A DNA stretch of 33,847 nt, taken from the NCBI RefSeq assembly GCF_003254575.1, contig NZ_QJUA01000048.1, positions 1-33,847 on the forward strand, written 5' to 3'. This DNA comes from Mycobacterium kyogaense. GTDB taxonomy: Bacteria > Actinomycetota > Actinomycetes > Mycobacteriales > Mycobacteriaceae. Position 1 is the first letter of the stretch; each line of letters starts with the position of its first letter. This document shows positions 7,730 through 15,433 of the stretch, in pieces. Under the pieces are notes generated by a model, which was not told the origin of the DNA, did no database searches, and saw nothing but the letters and a program-made list of their open reading frames with translations. A program made the translations under genes and the position numbers.

Positions 7730-8596
7730 TCACCGCCATCGGCGAGCCAGGAAGTCGCGGATGAGTCCCGTCACCGCCTCCAGGTCGCTCTCGAGCAGGA
7801 AGTGGCCGCCGTCGCGCAGGTGGATCTCGGCGTCGACAGCGTCCTCGGCGAAGGCCCGGGCACCGTCCGGCCCGAAGAACGGGTCCTTGTCACCCCACAC
7901 CGCCAGCACCGGCACCCCGCTGGTGCGCAGGTACTCGTGCAGCGCGGGATACAGGCGCGGGTTGCTCGCGTAGTCCTTGAACAGCGCCAGTTGGATCGCG
8001 TCGTTGCCGGGGCGCGAGAGCAGCGCGAAGTCGTGGTGCCAGGTGTCCGGGCTGACGACGCTCGGATCGGGCACGCCCGCCACGTACTGGTTCCGCGTCG
8101 CCTCGAACGACAGGAACTGACGCAGTGCGGCGGCCGTCTCCGGCGTCTGTTCGCGCTGGTAGTCCCAGACCGCCGTCCAGCCCTCGGGGACGAAGCCGGC
8201 GTCGTAGCCGTTGCCGTTCTGGGTGATGATCGCGGTGACGGCCTGGGGGTCGCGCAATGCCAGCCGCCAGCCCACCGGGGCGCCGTAGTCCTGCACGTAC
8301 ATCGCGTACGTGGTGACCTCGAGGTGGTCGAGCAGGCCGGCGGTCAGGTCGGCCAGCGCGTCGAAGGTGTAGTCGAACTCTTCGACCGGGGGCGCGTCGG
8401 AGTAGCCGAAGCCCAGGTAGTCCGGCGCGATCACGTGGTAGCGGTCGGCGAGTTCGCCGATCAGGTCGCGGAACATGAACGAGCTGGTCGGAAAACCGTG
8501 CAGGAGGACGATCACCGGGGAGCCGGGAGTGCCCGCCTCGCGGTAGAAGATCTTGTGATCGGAGACGGTGGCGTACCGGTGATGGACGACGCTCAT
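7730..8596 (-). CDS. Alpha/beta hydrolase, epoxide hydrolase/haloalkane dehalogenase type
   Basis: 288-residue alpha/beta-fold enzyme. The oxyanion-hole motif HGFPTSS starts at 33. The nucleophile elbow VQDYGAP places Asp103 where lipases have Ser, as in epoxide hydrolases and haloalkane or haloacetate dehalogenases. The acid is likely Asp238 in WGDKDPF and the base His265 in GGHFLLES. The substrate is unknown; dehalogenation and epoxide opening both fit the Asp nucleophile. AAGGAG about 9 nt upstream of ATG at 8596 decides the start over a longer reading frame. The gene diverges from a CGNR zinc-finger regulator, and a perfect TTAAAA/TTTTAA palindrome lies 12 nt from its start, so control by that neighbour is plausible. 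Confidence 0.88.
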   Translation of the reverse strand: MSVVHHRYATVSDHKIFYREAGTPGSPVIVLLHGFPTSSFMFRDLIGELADRYHVIAPDYLGFGYSDAPPVEEFDYTFDALADLTAGLLDHLEVTTYAMYVQDYGAPVGWRLALRDPQAVTAIITQNGNGYDAGFVPEGWTAVWDYQREQTPETAAALRQFLSFEATRNQYVAGVPDPSVVSPDTWHHDFALLSRPGNDAIQLALFKDYASNPRLYPALHEYLRTSGVPVLAVWGDKDPFFGPDGARAFAEDAVDAEIHLRDGGHFLLESDLEAVTGLIRDFLARRWR

Positions 8597-8607
8597 GATG
8601 TAACTCC

Positions 8608-8622
8608 TTAAAATCGTTTTAA
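8608..8622. promoter_or_regulatory. Operator-like palindrome upstream of the hydrolase
   Basis: TTAAAATCGTTTTAA is a perfect inverted repeat with 6-bp arms and a 3-bp centre, strongly A+T-rich against a G+C-rich background. It abuts the hydrolase ribosome site and would overlap its promoter. The same intergenic region holds a second palindrome, ACCCGGCCGGGT at 8639-8650. It also holds two copies of GGTTAGCC, at 8624-8631 and 8675-8682, the latter directly before the CGNR start codon. These are candidate sites for the CGNR protein; binding is inferred only from proximity. Confidence 0.5.
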
Positions 8623-8682
8623 CGGTTAGCCCCAGTGAACCCGGCCGGGTGTAACCTGTCAATGGCATTTAGGAGGTTAGCC

Positions 8683-9171
8683 ATGGAACTGTCCGTTGCC
8701 GGGCCCGCCGACGAGACACTGCTGCTCGATCTGCTCAACACCACCCCGGTCGTCGACGGCGTGCCCACCGATCTCCTCGCAGACCCCGGATGGCTGCGCG
8801 AGCACCACATCGACGCGTCCGACCTCGACCGGCTCTCAGCCGCCCGCGACGCACTGCAGGCGGTCGTGCGCGGAGAACAGCCTCCATCGGCGTTGAGGCC
8901 GTTCCTCGACGGCGTGGTCCTGACGCCGACCACCACCGAAGACGGCGTCGACTGGCGGTTCCCGGCCCTCGACGCGACCGCCCGGGCCGTCCTCGCATGG
9001 GACACCCTGCGGATCAGCAGTCCGGGACGCCTGCGGCCCTGCGCCAACGACGAGTGCCACCTCTTCCTGCTGGATCGCAGCAAGCCCAACACCGCGCGGT
9101 GGTGCTCGATGGCGATCTGCGGCAACCGGATGAAAGCCCGCAGGCACTATCGGCGCACCCACTCCGACTGA
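8683..9171 (+). CDS. CGNR zinc-finger (ABATE-like) transcriptional regulator
   Basis: 162-residue protein of the actinobacterial CGNR zinc-finger family, presumed DNA-binding regulators. The N-terminal half is the variable stress-sensing region. The C-terminal half has the zinc ligands Cys120, Cys125, Cys141 and Cys146, in RPCANDEC and RWCSMAICGNRMKARRHYRR-type sequence; the CGNR itself is at 146-149, followed by a basic tail. AGGAGG lies 6 nt before the ATG. It is divergent from the hydrolase, with palindromes and a repeated GGTTAGCC in between. The next gene starts 18 nt downstream on the same strand, so it may also be linked to the metal-transport pair. The ligand is not known. Confidence 0.87.
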   Translation: MELSVAGPADETLLLDLLNTTPVVDGVPTDLLADPGWLREHHIDASDLDRLSAARDALQAVVRGEQPPSALRPFLDGVVLTPTTTEDGVDWRFPALDATARAVLAWDTLRISSPGRLRPCANDECHLFLLDRSKPNTARWCSMAICGNRMKARRHYRRTHSD

Positions 9172-9189
9172 GTCGGGCATGCTGCTCAG

Positions 9190-10005
9190 GTGCTGACGCT
9201 GAGCCAGGTCGTCGGGACCGCCCTCCGCGGTCCCGACGGGACACCGATGGGCCGCGTAGCCGACCTGACGGTCAGCCTCGCCGACCCGAACCCGCTGCCG
9301 ATGATCGACCGCGTGCTGATCCGGCGGCCGCATGCCCACGACCTGTTGCTTCCGTGGTCAGCGGTGTCGGCCGCCCAGGGCTCGCTGTCCCTCACCGGCG
9401 AGGCCGCGGGGTTCGCGATCGACTCCCTCGCCGCCGCGCTCGACGACGACGAAATCCTGTTGGGGCGCGACGTTCTCGACACCCAGGTGGTGGACATCGG
9501 CGAGCAGCGGCTGGCCCGGGTCGCCGACGTCGTCCTCGCCCGCACCCCAGACGGACACATGGAGGTCGTCGGGGTGGAGGTCGGATTCGGCGCCGTGCTG
9601 CGCCGGCTCGGCCTGCGCGCGCTGGCCGCACGCGCCGGACGGGATGCCGTCGCGTGGAGTGATCTACATCTGACATCCGATCGCGGCCACGCCGTGCAAC
9701 TCGCCACCCCGCGCTCGGCGGTGCATCACCTCGACGCGCGCGCCCTCGCCACACTGGTGGCCCGGCTGGACACCGGCGCGGCGACCGATGTGCTCGCCAC
9801 CCAGGAGCCACACGCGGCCGCCGAGATCGTCCGCGCCGGACCTGATGCGGTCGGCGAGCGTGTGTTGCGAGCACTGCCCGACACCGCCGCCGCCCAGATC
9901 GTCGCAGCTATGCCCGCCGAGCACGCCCTGACCTGGCGCCGCCGTCTTGCCCGCCCCCGCACCCGGCGGTTCCTGCGCTCGCACGTCTGGCCGCGTCGCA
10001 CATGA
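9190..10005 (+). CDS. PRC-barrel plus MgtE N-terminal domain protein
   Basis: 271 residues starting at GTG; no strong ribosome site is seen. I read two PRC-barrel-like segments: about 1-60 (LRGPDGTPMGRVADLTV) and about 90-165 (LLGRDVLDTQVVDIGEQRLARVAD, written here in two overlapping pieces of the barrel). A helical repeat region resembling the MgtE N domain follows at about 185-255 (LARLDT, EPHAAAEIV, VLRALPDTAAAQIVAAMP). In MgtE this domain is the cytosolic Mg2+ sensor gating the channel; no channel domain is present here. The stop overlaps the start of the NRAMP-like transporter by 4 bp (ATGA), which points to a joint function, perhaps as its cytosolic regulator. That role is inference. 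Confidence 0.72.
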   Translation: MLTLSQVVGTALRGPDGTPMGRVADLTVSLADPNPLPMIDRVLIRRPHAHDLLLPWSAVSAAQGSLSLTGEAAGFAIDSLAAALDDDEILLGRDVLDTQVVDIGEQRLARVADVVLARTPDGHMEVVGVEVGFGAVLRRLGLRALAARAGRDAVAWSDLHLTSDRGHAVQLATPRSAVHHLDARALATLVARLDTGAATDVLATQEPHAAAEIVRAGPDAVGERVLRALPDTAAAQIVAAMPAEHALTWRRRLARPRTRRFLRSHVWPRRT

Positions 10006-11234
10006 CGCGCCGCAAGGGGTTCGCCCTCGGTGGGCTGCTCGCAGTCGTCGGCCCCGGCCTTCTCGCGGGACTCTCCGACGACGATCCCGCCGGCATCACC
10101 ACCTATTCGGTGCTGGGCGCCGAGCACGGCTATCAACTGCTGTGGGTGCTGCTGCTGTCGACCGTCGCGCTGGTGATGTTCCACGGCCTGGCCGCACGGA
10201 TGGGCGTGGTCACCGGCCAGGGCCTGATCGGCCTGGTCCGCCAGCGCTACGGCGTCCGTGTGGGCGGCACCGTGCTGGTCGCGCTGGTGATCGCGAACAT
10301 CGGCACGACCTGTGCCGAATTCGCCGGCATCGCCGCGGGATTCGAATTGTTCGGCATCAGCCGCTACATCAGCGTGCCCGCCGCCGCGGTGATCGTGTCG
10401 ATGCTGGTGCTACGCGGCAGCTTTCACCGTGTGGAGCACGTGTTGCTGGCGTTGTCGACGGTGTTCCTCGCCTACATCGCGTCCGGTGTGCTGGCGCGAC
10501 CCGACTGGGGTGCGGCAGCCAAAGGGCTCGTGGTGCCGAGCATGCCGACCGACGGCGCGACGATCGCGATCGTCACGGCGACCGTCGGCACCACCCTGGC
10601 GCCCTGGGGACTGTCGTTCATCCAGTCCTACGCGGTCGACAAGAAGCTGCGCACCGAAGACCTGGTGTTCGAGCGCATCGACGTGGTGACCGGGGCGGTA
10701 CTGACCGGCGTCATCGGCTTCTTCGTCGTGGTGGCCTGCGCCGCGACACTGCACCGCGACGGCCGGTCGATCAGCGACGCCGCCGACGCCGCCGTCGCGC
10801 TGCAGCCGCTGGCAGGCGACACCGCCGCCACACTGTTCGCCGTCGGCCTGATCTGCGCGGCGCTGCTCGCCGCCTCGGTGCTCCCGCTGTCGACGGCGTA
10901 CTCGGTGTGCGAATACGCCGGAGTCGAAGCGGCCCTCGACGATCCATTCACCGACGCGCGGACGTTCTACATATCCTTCGGGCTGGTGACCGCACTGGGT
11001 GCAGCGGTGGTGCTCATCCCCGGCGCGCCGCTGGTGACCATCCTGGTCGGCACGCAGGTGCTCAACGCGGTGCTGCTGATACCGCTGCTGATCGCGATGA
11101 TCGGCACGGGCCGGGACCGGGATCTGATGGGCGAGTTCGCGATCGGCCGGTCGGCCACCATCGCCTACGGCGCGACGACCGCGGTGGTGCTGATGTGCGT
11201 GGCCGTGCTGGCGGTGGTGTCGGTCACCGGGTGA
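10002..11234 (+). CDS. NRAMP-like divalent cation transporter with atypical metal-site motifs
   Basis: 410-residue polytopic membrane protein (about 11 helices) of the NRAMP/SLC11 superfamily. In helix 1 the classical DPGN is replaced by DDDPAG at 26-31. In helix 6 the classical MPH metal-site motif is replaced by APW at 200-202 (TTLAPWGLSFIQS). Loss of the helix-6 Met, which selects soft transition metals, argues against a Mn2+/Fe2+ MntH role and recalls the NRAMP-related Mg2+ transporters. It overlaps the upstream PRC/MgtE_N gene by 4 bp, which also points to magnesium. A 20-bp palindrome covers its stop codon. Family membership is good; the substrate is open. Confidence 0.85.
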   Translation: MTRRKGFALGGLLAVVGPGLLAGLSDDDPAGITTYSVLGAEHGYQLLWVLLLSTVALVMFHGLAARMGVVTGQGLIGLVRQRYGVRVGGTVLVALVIANIGTTCAEFAGIAAGFELFGISRYISVPAAAVIVSMLVLRGSFHRVEHVLLALSTVFLAYIASGVLARPDWGAAAKGLVVPSMPTDGATIAIVTATVGTTLAPWGLSFIQSYAVDKKLRTEDLVFERIDVVTGAVLTGVIGFFVVVACAATLHRDGRSISDAADAAVALQPLAGDTAATLFAVGLICAALLAASVLPLSTAYSVCEYAGVEAALDDPFTDARTFYISFGLVTALGAAVVLIPGAPLVTILVGTQVLNAVLLIPLLIAMIGTGRDRDLMGEFAIGRSATIAYGATTAVVLMCVAVLAVVSVTG

Positions 11235-11251
11235 GCGTGCGCGCACGCTCA
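11232..11251. terminator. Perfect 20-bp palindrome at the NRAMP-like gene stop
   Basis: TGAGCGTGCGCGCACGCTCA is a perfect palindrome whose first three bases are the stop codon. There is no T-tract after it. It could be a non-canonical terminator, a processing or cruciform element, or a protein site. Orientation and activity are not decided by sequence. Confidence 0.4.
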
Positions 11252-11381
11252 TGTGGCGCGAGCGCACGCGGAATGCCAGCTCTGCCGGCGCGTCGACGTA
11301 CAAACACTCCCCCGCAAGCGGGCGGTGCCCCCAGCGCTCGCGGGATGAGGTGACACCCATCCGACGCGGGGGTGGCGTCGA
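11252..11381. promoter_or_regulatory. Intergenic region with hairpin before idi
   Basis: Contains a hairpin at 11305-11327 (inner stem CCCGC-aa-GCGGG, with an outer CAC/GTG) that may end transcription of the transporter operon, followed by further G/C-rich runs up to idi. Any idi promoter should lie here, but I find no convincing -10 or -35. GGGGGTGG at about 11368-11375 may act as the ribosome site. Confidence 0.35.
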
Positions 11382-11936
11382 ATGCGGAGTATGGCGTCTT
11401 CGAACACCGTTGAACTGGTCGTCCTGGTCGACGACGACGGCCACCGCCTCGGCTCCGCACCCAAGGCGCAGGTCCACCACGAGTCGACACCGCTGCACCT
11501 GGCGTTCTCCTGCTACCTCTTCGACCACTCCGGCAACGTCCTGCTGACCCGGCGGGCCCTGCACAAGCGGACCTTCGCCGGCATCTGGACCAACTCCTGC
11601 TGCGGCCACCCCGCCCCCGACGAGTCGATGACCGACGCGGTACACCGCCGCGTCGGCGAGGAACTGGGCGTCGGCATCGTCGAGCTGACCTGCGTGCTGC
11701 CCGATTTCCGCTATTACGCGGTGGCGTCCGACGGCGTCGCCGAGAACGAGCTGTGCCCGGTCTACTGCGGACGCATCGACGGGCCCGTGCGCGCCGATCC
11801 GGAGGAAGTCATGGACTACCAGTGGGTGCCGTGGGAGCAGGCCTGCACCGCTGCCCGCCTGGGCTGGGCGATCAGCCCGTGGGCCGCCGAGCAGATCCCG
11901 CTGCTGGACCACGCGGGCGTCCCGCAGGGCCGCTAA
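11382..11936 (+). CDS. idi: Isopentenyl-diphosphate delta-isomerase, type I
   Basis: Interconverts isopentenyl and dimethylallyl diphosphate, supplying the starter unit for prenyl chains. The 184-residue Nudix-fold protein has TNSCCGHP at 71-78 with the catalytic Cys, HRRVGEELG of the Nudix box at 88-96, and ENELCPV with the catalytic Glu122. Start ATG 11382 was chosen over ATG 11391 because GGGGG lies about 9 nt upstream of the first and nothing well spaced precedes the second. It is convergent with, and overlaps by 4 bp, the last gene of the carotenoid operon, a sensible neighbour since that pathway draws on the same C5 pool. Confidence 0.95.
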   Translation: MRSMASSNTVELVVLVDDDGHRLGSAPKAQVHHESTPLHLAFSCYLFDHSGNVLLTRRALHKRTFAGIWTNSCCGHPAPDESMTDAVHRRVGEELGVGIVELTCVLPDFRYYAVASDGVAENELCPVYCGRIDGPVRADPEEVMDYQWVPWEQACTAARLGWAISPWAAEQIPLLDHAGVPQGR

Positions 11937-12943
11937 CCCCGGGTCTGGAACAGACGCTCCGCGTAGGCCAGATCGTCGCGCCACAGTCTGGCTGCCGCGC
12001 GGCGCATCAGGGGCCGCAGCAGCGGTCCAGCCACCAGCCCCTTGCCGAAGTGCGGGCGATCGGAATGCGCGATCACAGCCTCCACCACCGCGGTCCTCGG
12101 CCGCCCGTCCGGGCCCGGACCGAGCGGCGTCGCGTGGGTCTCCACCACGCTGCCCTGCCCCTCGCCCTCGATGATGCGCATCGTGACCGTTCGCGGGCCG
12201 GGGGTGGTGAACTCCGCGATCACCGGGACACCCAGGCGGCCGATACGGAACGTGACGTCGACGACGAAGCGATCCAGCGCCTCGGGCAGATCGTCCTCGG
12301 CCGGCGGCGCACTGAGGACCTTGAGCTGCGTGAACGAATACGGGTGAAACCACGCCCCGTGCCAGGGATCGAGCCGATTGGCCACGACGTCGGCCGGTTC
12401 GCAGACCCCCTCGAGCCGGGTGACCGCCGCCAGCGCCGGGTCGCCGGGACGTGGCATCGGCGGAGGCGTATCGGACAGGGGCGACGTCGCCGGGTCGAGC
12501 GCGTCGTCGAAGCGCACCCAGCACAACACCCCGTCGTCGTGCGAGGCGTACGGCTTCCACGCGCCGTGCCTGCGCTCGCCGAGGCGCAGACCATGCCACG
12601 GGCACACCAGGGTGCCGCACTCCACCGGCGCCGTGGCCAGATCGGCACCCAGATGCGGGCAGGCCCGCGGCGCGACGAGCAAGCCGCCGTCCGCCCCGCG
12701 CCACGCCACGATCTCCCGGCCGGCGACCGTCGTCCCCAGCGCCGAGGTGGTGAGCGTCGAACTCTCCGCGAAGGCGAACCAGTTGCCTCCGGGTCTGCGC
12801 TGGGCGCGGCGCAGAGCCGACGCGATCAGCGTGGGGCTGGCGTCGGCGTATGTCGGCGTCTGGGCCGCCCAATCCAGCGCCGGAAGAACCTCGAACGGCC
12901 ACGCCGCGGCGACGCGGCCGCGCCAGCCCTTGTCTTCGCTCAT
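11933..12943 (-). CDS. Rieske non-heme iron oxygenase in the carotenoid operon
   Basis: 336-residue protein. The N-terminal Rieske [2Fe-2S] domain has Cys95-x-His97 (ACPHLGADL) and Cys114-x2-His117 (CPWHG). A C-terminal domain follows with Asp192-x2-His195-x4-His200 (NRLDPWHGAWFHPY), the mononuclear-iron motif of Rieske oxygenases; WRDD near 321-324 could give the carboxylate ligand. It is therefore a likely oxygenase rather than an electron carrier. The ATG overlaps the crtU stop by 4 bp, making it the fifth gene of the crtE-I-B-U operon. By context it may hydroxylate or oxidise the aromatic carotenoid end group; the substrate is inference. A redox partner is not encoded nearby. Confidence 0.82.
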   Translation of the reverse strand: MSEDKGWRGRVAAAWPFEVLPALDWAAQTPTYADASPTLIASALRRAQRRPGGNWFAFAESSTLTTSALGTTVAGREIVAWRGADGGLLVAPRACPHLGADLATAPVECGTLVCPWHGLRLGERRHGAWKPYASHDDGVLCWVRFDDALDPATSPLSDTPPPMPRPGDPALAAVTRLEGVCEPADVVANRLDPWHGAWFHPYSFTQLKVLSAPPAEDDLPEALDRFVVDVTFRIGRLGVPVIAEFTTPGPRTVTMRIIEGEGQGSVVETHATPLGPGPDGRPRTAVVEAVIAHSDRPHFGKGLVAGPLLRPLMRRAAARLWRDDLAYAERLFQTRG

Positions 12944-14475
12944 CGGGGAGCCCCCGCAGTCGCCAGCCGGCGCAGCACACCGGAGCGCCCCTGATTGGGC
13001 ACCGTGTGCAGCTCATGCCCGGCCACTCCGAACCTGTGCAGCAGCTCGTTGGCGGCCGTCCAGCCCGTCGTCGCCGCCCGCTCCATCAGTGCCACCGGAA
13101 GATCGATGCGAATACCGTCCCCCGCCAGCATGATTCGGGGATCGGGTGTGCGCACCGAAGGCCGCTCGGCATAATCGCCCGGGGCGAAACGTGGGCAGTC
13201 GCCGCGGAGCAGCACCCGCTCGTCGACAATCGAAGCAGTCACCGTCTCAGGGTAGAGCTCGTGCATGCGCGCGATCAGGGCGTCCCGCACCGTGTTCATC
13301 GATTCGGTGTCCGTCGGTTCGCTGACCGAGTAGGCGTGCAGTTCCACCACCGATCCCCCGGTGTGCGTCGCCCAGCGCGCCGCCTCCCGCTCGTACCGTT
13401 CGACGACGCTGATGTTGTCCAGCGGCTCGCGCCCACCCGTCCCGACGAACGCGGCACGGTCGGGACGCACCGGGCGGTCCAGCCACAACCGCAGCACCAC
13501 GAACGGCGGCGCCGTGCCCATCGCGGCGACCCGCTCCCGCCACGGTGCATCGCCGAGCTCGGGTGACGCCGCGACGATGCGCTGCAGCCCGGTGACGTCG
13601 GTGGCGAGGACCACGCCGTCAGCGTCGAGAATGTCACCGCCGGCGGTGCGGACCGTCACAGTGTCCCCGACGGTCACCGCGTCGACGCTCACCCCGGTGC
13701 GGAACACCACGCCGCGCCCGCTGAGGTAGTCGCGCAGCGGATTCCACAGCGCCACATCAAAATTCGCGTTCGCGACGTCGAAGATCAGGCCTTCACTGGA
13801 ACCCAGGAAATAGATGTGGAACATCGTGACCAGTTCACCGGCCGACAGCGCCTCGGGACGCGCGAAGAAGCTGCGCGCGAACACCTCGAACGCGAGGTGG
13901 CGCGCCGCATCGGGAAAGTTGATGTCGCGCAGGAAAGTCTGCGCATCCCGGTGGTCGAGGAGTCGATAGGTGTCCGGGACGGACACCGCAGCCAGGGGCG
14001 CGGCGGCCTTGGCGTCGATGCGCACGAGGTCGCGCAGTCGAAAGGTGGGGCTGCGCAACGCGAATGCCAATGCGTTCAGCGGTGGGGTCTGCGGCAGGCC
14101 GCGGAACGTGTCCCGCCGGCCGGCGCCGTCGATCAGCGGATAGTCGGCCACCGGCGTCAACGCGGACAGGGCGGGATCGCCACGCTTCAGCAGTGCGCGC
14201 AGGTTGTAGTACTGCCGGAAGAAGGCGTGGAAGCCGCGGTTCATCCCGGTCTGCGAACCGTCGGCCAGCGTCTCGGTCCAGCCGCCCACCCGGCCCCCGA
14301 GATAGCTCTCACGCTCCACGACGTCGACAGCGACCCCACGTTCGGCCAGGCCGGTGGCGGCGGCCAGGCCGGCGATCCCGCCGCCCACCACGACCACGCG
14401 GGGTGTGTCACCGTCGCCGGTGATCGCGGGACGCCCGGGGCGGGCGGGCCAGGTCTGACGGCGGCGGTCAGTCAC
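12940..14475 (-). CDS. crtU: Carotenoid beta-ring desaturase/methyltransferase, CrtU (isorenieratene synthase) type
   Basis: FAD-dependent enzyme that converts beta-ionone rings to aromatic phi rings, forming isorenieratene (leprotene) from beta-carotene. The 511-residue protein has an N-terminal dinucleotide fold VVVVGGGIAGLAAA (GGGIAG at 31-36), GGRVGGW at 60-66, and the CrtU-like block NRGFHAFFRQYYNLR at 79-93. The GTG at 14475, 10 nt after the crtB stop, is chosen because the frame upstream overlaps crtB; its ribosome site (GGTGG) is weak. The stop overlaps the Rieske gene start by 4 bp. It needs beta-carotene, but no lycopene cyclase is in this window. An alternative is another carotene desaturase of the amine-oxidase superfamily. 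Confidence 0.83.
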   Translation of the reverse strand: MTDRRRQTWPARPGRPAITGDGDTPRVVVVGGGIAGLAAATGLAERGVAVDVVERESYLGGRVGGWTETLADGSQTGMNRGFHAFFRQYYNLRALLKRGDPALSALTPVADYPLIDGAGRRDTFRGLPQTPPLNALAFALRSPTFRLRDLVRIDAKAAAPLAAVSVPDTYRLLDHRDAQTFLRDINFPDAARHLAFEVFARSFFARPEALSAGELVTMFHIYFLGSSEGLIFDVANANFDVALWNPLRDYLSGRGVVFRTGVSVDAVTVGDTVTVRTAGGDILDADGVVLATDVTGLQRIVAASPELGDAPWRERVAAMGTAPPFVVLRLWLDRPVRPDRAAFVGTGGREPLDNISVVERYEREAARWATHTGGSVVELHAYSVSEPTDTESMNTVRDALIARMHELYPETVTASIVDERVLLRGDCPRFAPGDYAERPSVRTPDPRIMLAGDGIRIDLPVALMERAATTGWTAANELLHRFGVAGHELHTVPNQGRSGVLRRLATAGAPR

Positions 14476-14485
14476 GAGCCACCGA

Positions 14486-15433
14486 TCACACGCTGCCGTG
14501 CCGGGCGCGCGCCACCCACGACTTACCCAGCCCCGCCAGTGCGACGACCGCTCGCCGCGGCTTGCCCACGGTGGCGCGCCGCCCGAAGATGTCGAAGTCC
14601 GACGCCTCGATGCGGCCGAGGATCTCCGAGTACAGCGTCGACGCAGCGGCCACGCACGGCCGCGAGGCGTGGGCGAGCTTGCCGATACCGGGTTGGGCCT
14701 CGTCATAGGTCCTACGGGTGATGGCGTGCTGTTCGGCCAGCGCGGCACGCAGTCGCGGTTCGGTGCGCCGGTTGGCCTGGCACCACCGCAGCAGATCCCG
14801 ATCCACACCGTGGGCGGCGAGCTCGTCGGCGGGCAGGTACACCCGGCCCCGGTGCAGATCCTCGTCGACGTCGCGCAGGAAGTTGGTCAGCTGGAACGCC
14901 TTTCCCAACGCGGCGGCATAGGGGGCGGCCTCGTCTCGCGGGACGACGGTGCCGAGGATCGGCAGCATCTGCAACCCGATGACCTCGGCCGAGCCGTACA
15001 TGTACTTCTCCAGGGCGGCCCGGTCCGGATAGTCGGTCACCGTCAGATCCATCCGCATCGACGCGAGGAAGTCGTCGAACAGATCCCAGCCGATGTCGTA
15101 CTTGCGCGCGGTGTGCACCACCGCGGCCAGCACCGGGTCGTCCCCGCACGGCTGGTTCTCGACCAGCGCGTTGAACAGTCGCGTCGACAGCTGCTGCAGC
15201 TGCTCGGCACGTTCGTCGACGGTGCGCGGATCGTCGAGATCGTCGAGGATGTCGTCGGCGAAGCGCGCGAACCCGTACAGCGCATGCACGGCGGGGCGCT
15301 GGCGCGGCGCCAGCAGCCGGGTGGCCAGGAAGAACGTCTTGCCGTAGCGGGCGTTCAGGCTGCGGCACTGCCGATAGGCGTCGCGCAGCGACGGGTCCCG
15401 GACACCCGCCGCGTCGAGCTCGGTGTGGATCAT
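14486..15433 (-). CDS. crtB: Phytoene synthase
   Basis: Joins two geranylgeranyl diphosphates head to head to make 15-cis-phytoene, the committed carotenoid step. The 315-residue protein has both Asp-rich Mg2+-diphosphate sites: FADDILDD around 59-65 and NFLRDVDED around 185-192, followed by RGRVYLP. The ATG overlaps the crtI stop by 4 bp. GGAGG, located inside the 3' end of crtI about 10 nt upstream, serves as the ribosome site. It lies between crtI and crtU in the operon. Squalene synthase-like relatives (HpnC/HpnD) share the fold, but the crt context settles the call. Confidence 0.95.
   Translation of the reverse strand: MIHTELDAAGVRDPSLRDAYRQCRSLNARYGKTFFLATRLLAPRQRPAVHALYGFARFADDILDDLDDPRTVDERAEQLQQLSTRLFNALVENQPCGDDPVLAAVVHTARKYDIGWDLFDDFLASMRMDLTVTDYPDRAALEKYMYGSAEVIGLQMLPILGTVVPRDEAAPYAAALGKAFQLTNFLRDVDEDLHRGRVYLPADELAAHGVDRDLLRWCQANRRTEPRLRAALAEQHAITRRTYDEAQPGIGKLAHASRPCVAAASTLYSEILGRIEASDFDIFGRRATVGKPRRAVVALAGLGKSWVARARHGSV

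Noticed and set aside
10410..13016. Very long open frame on the minus strand covering the NRAMP-like gene, idi and part of the Rieske gene
   Set aside because: It crosses three genes with clear motifs and an intergenic region and contains no recognisable domain; a G+C-driven shadow frame.
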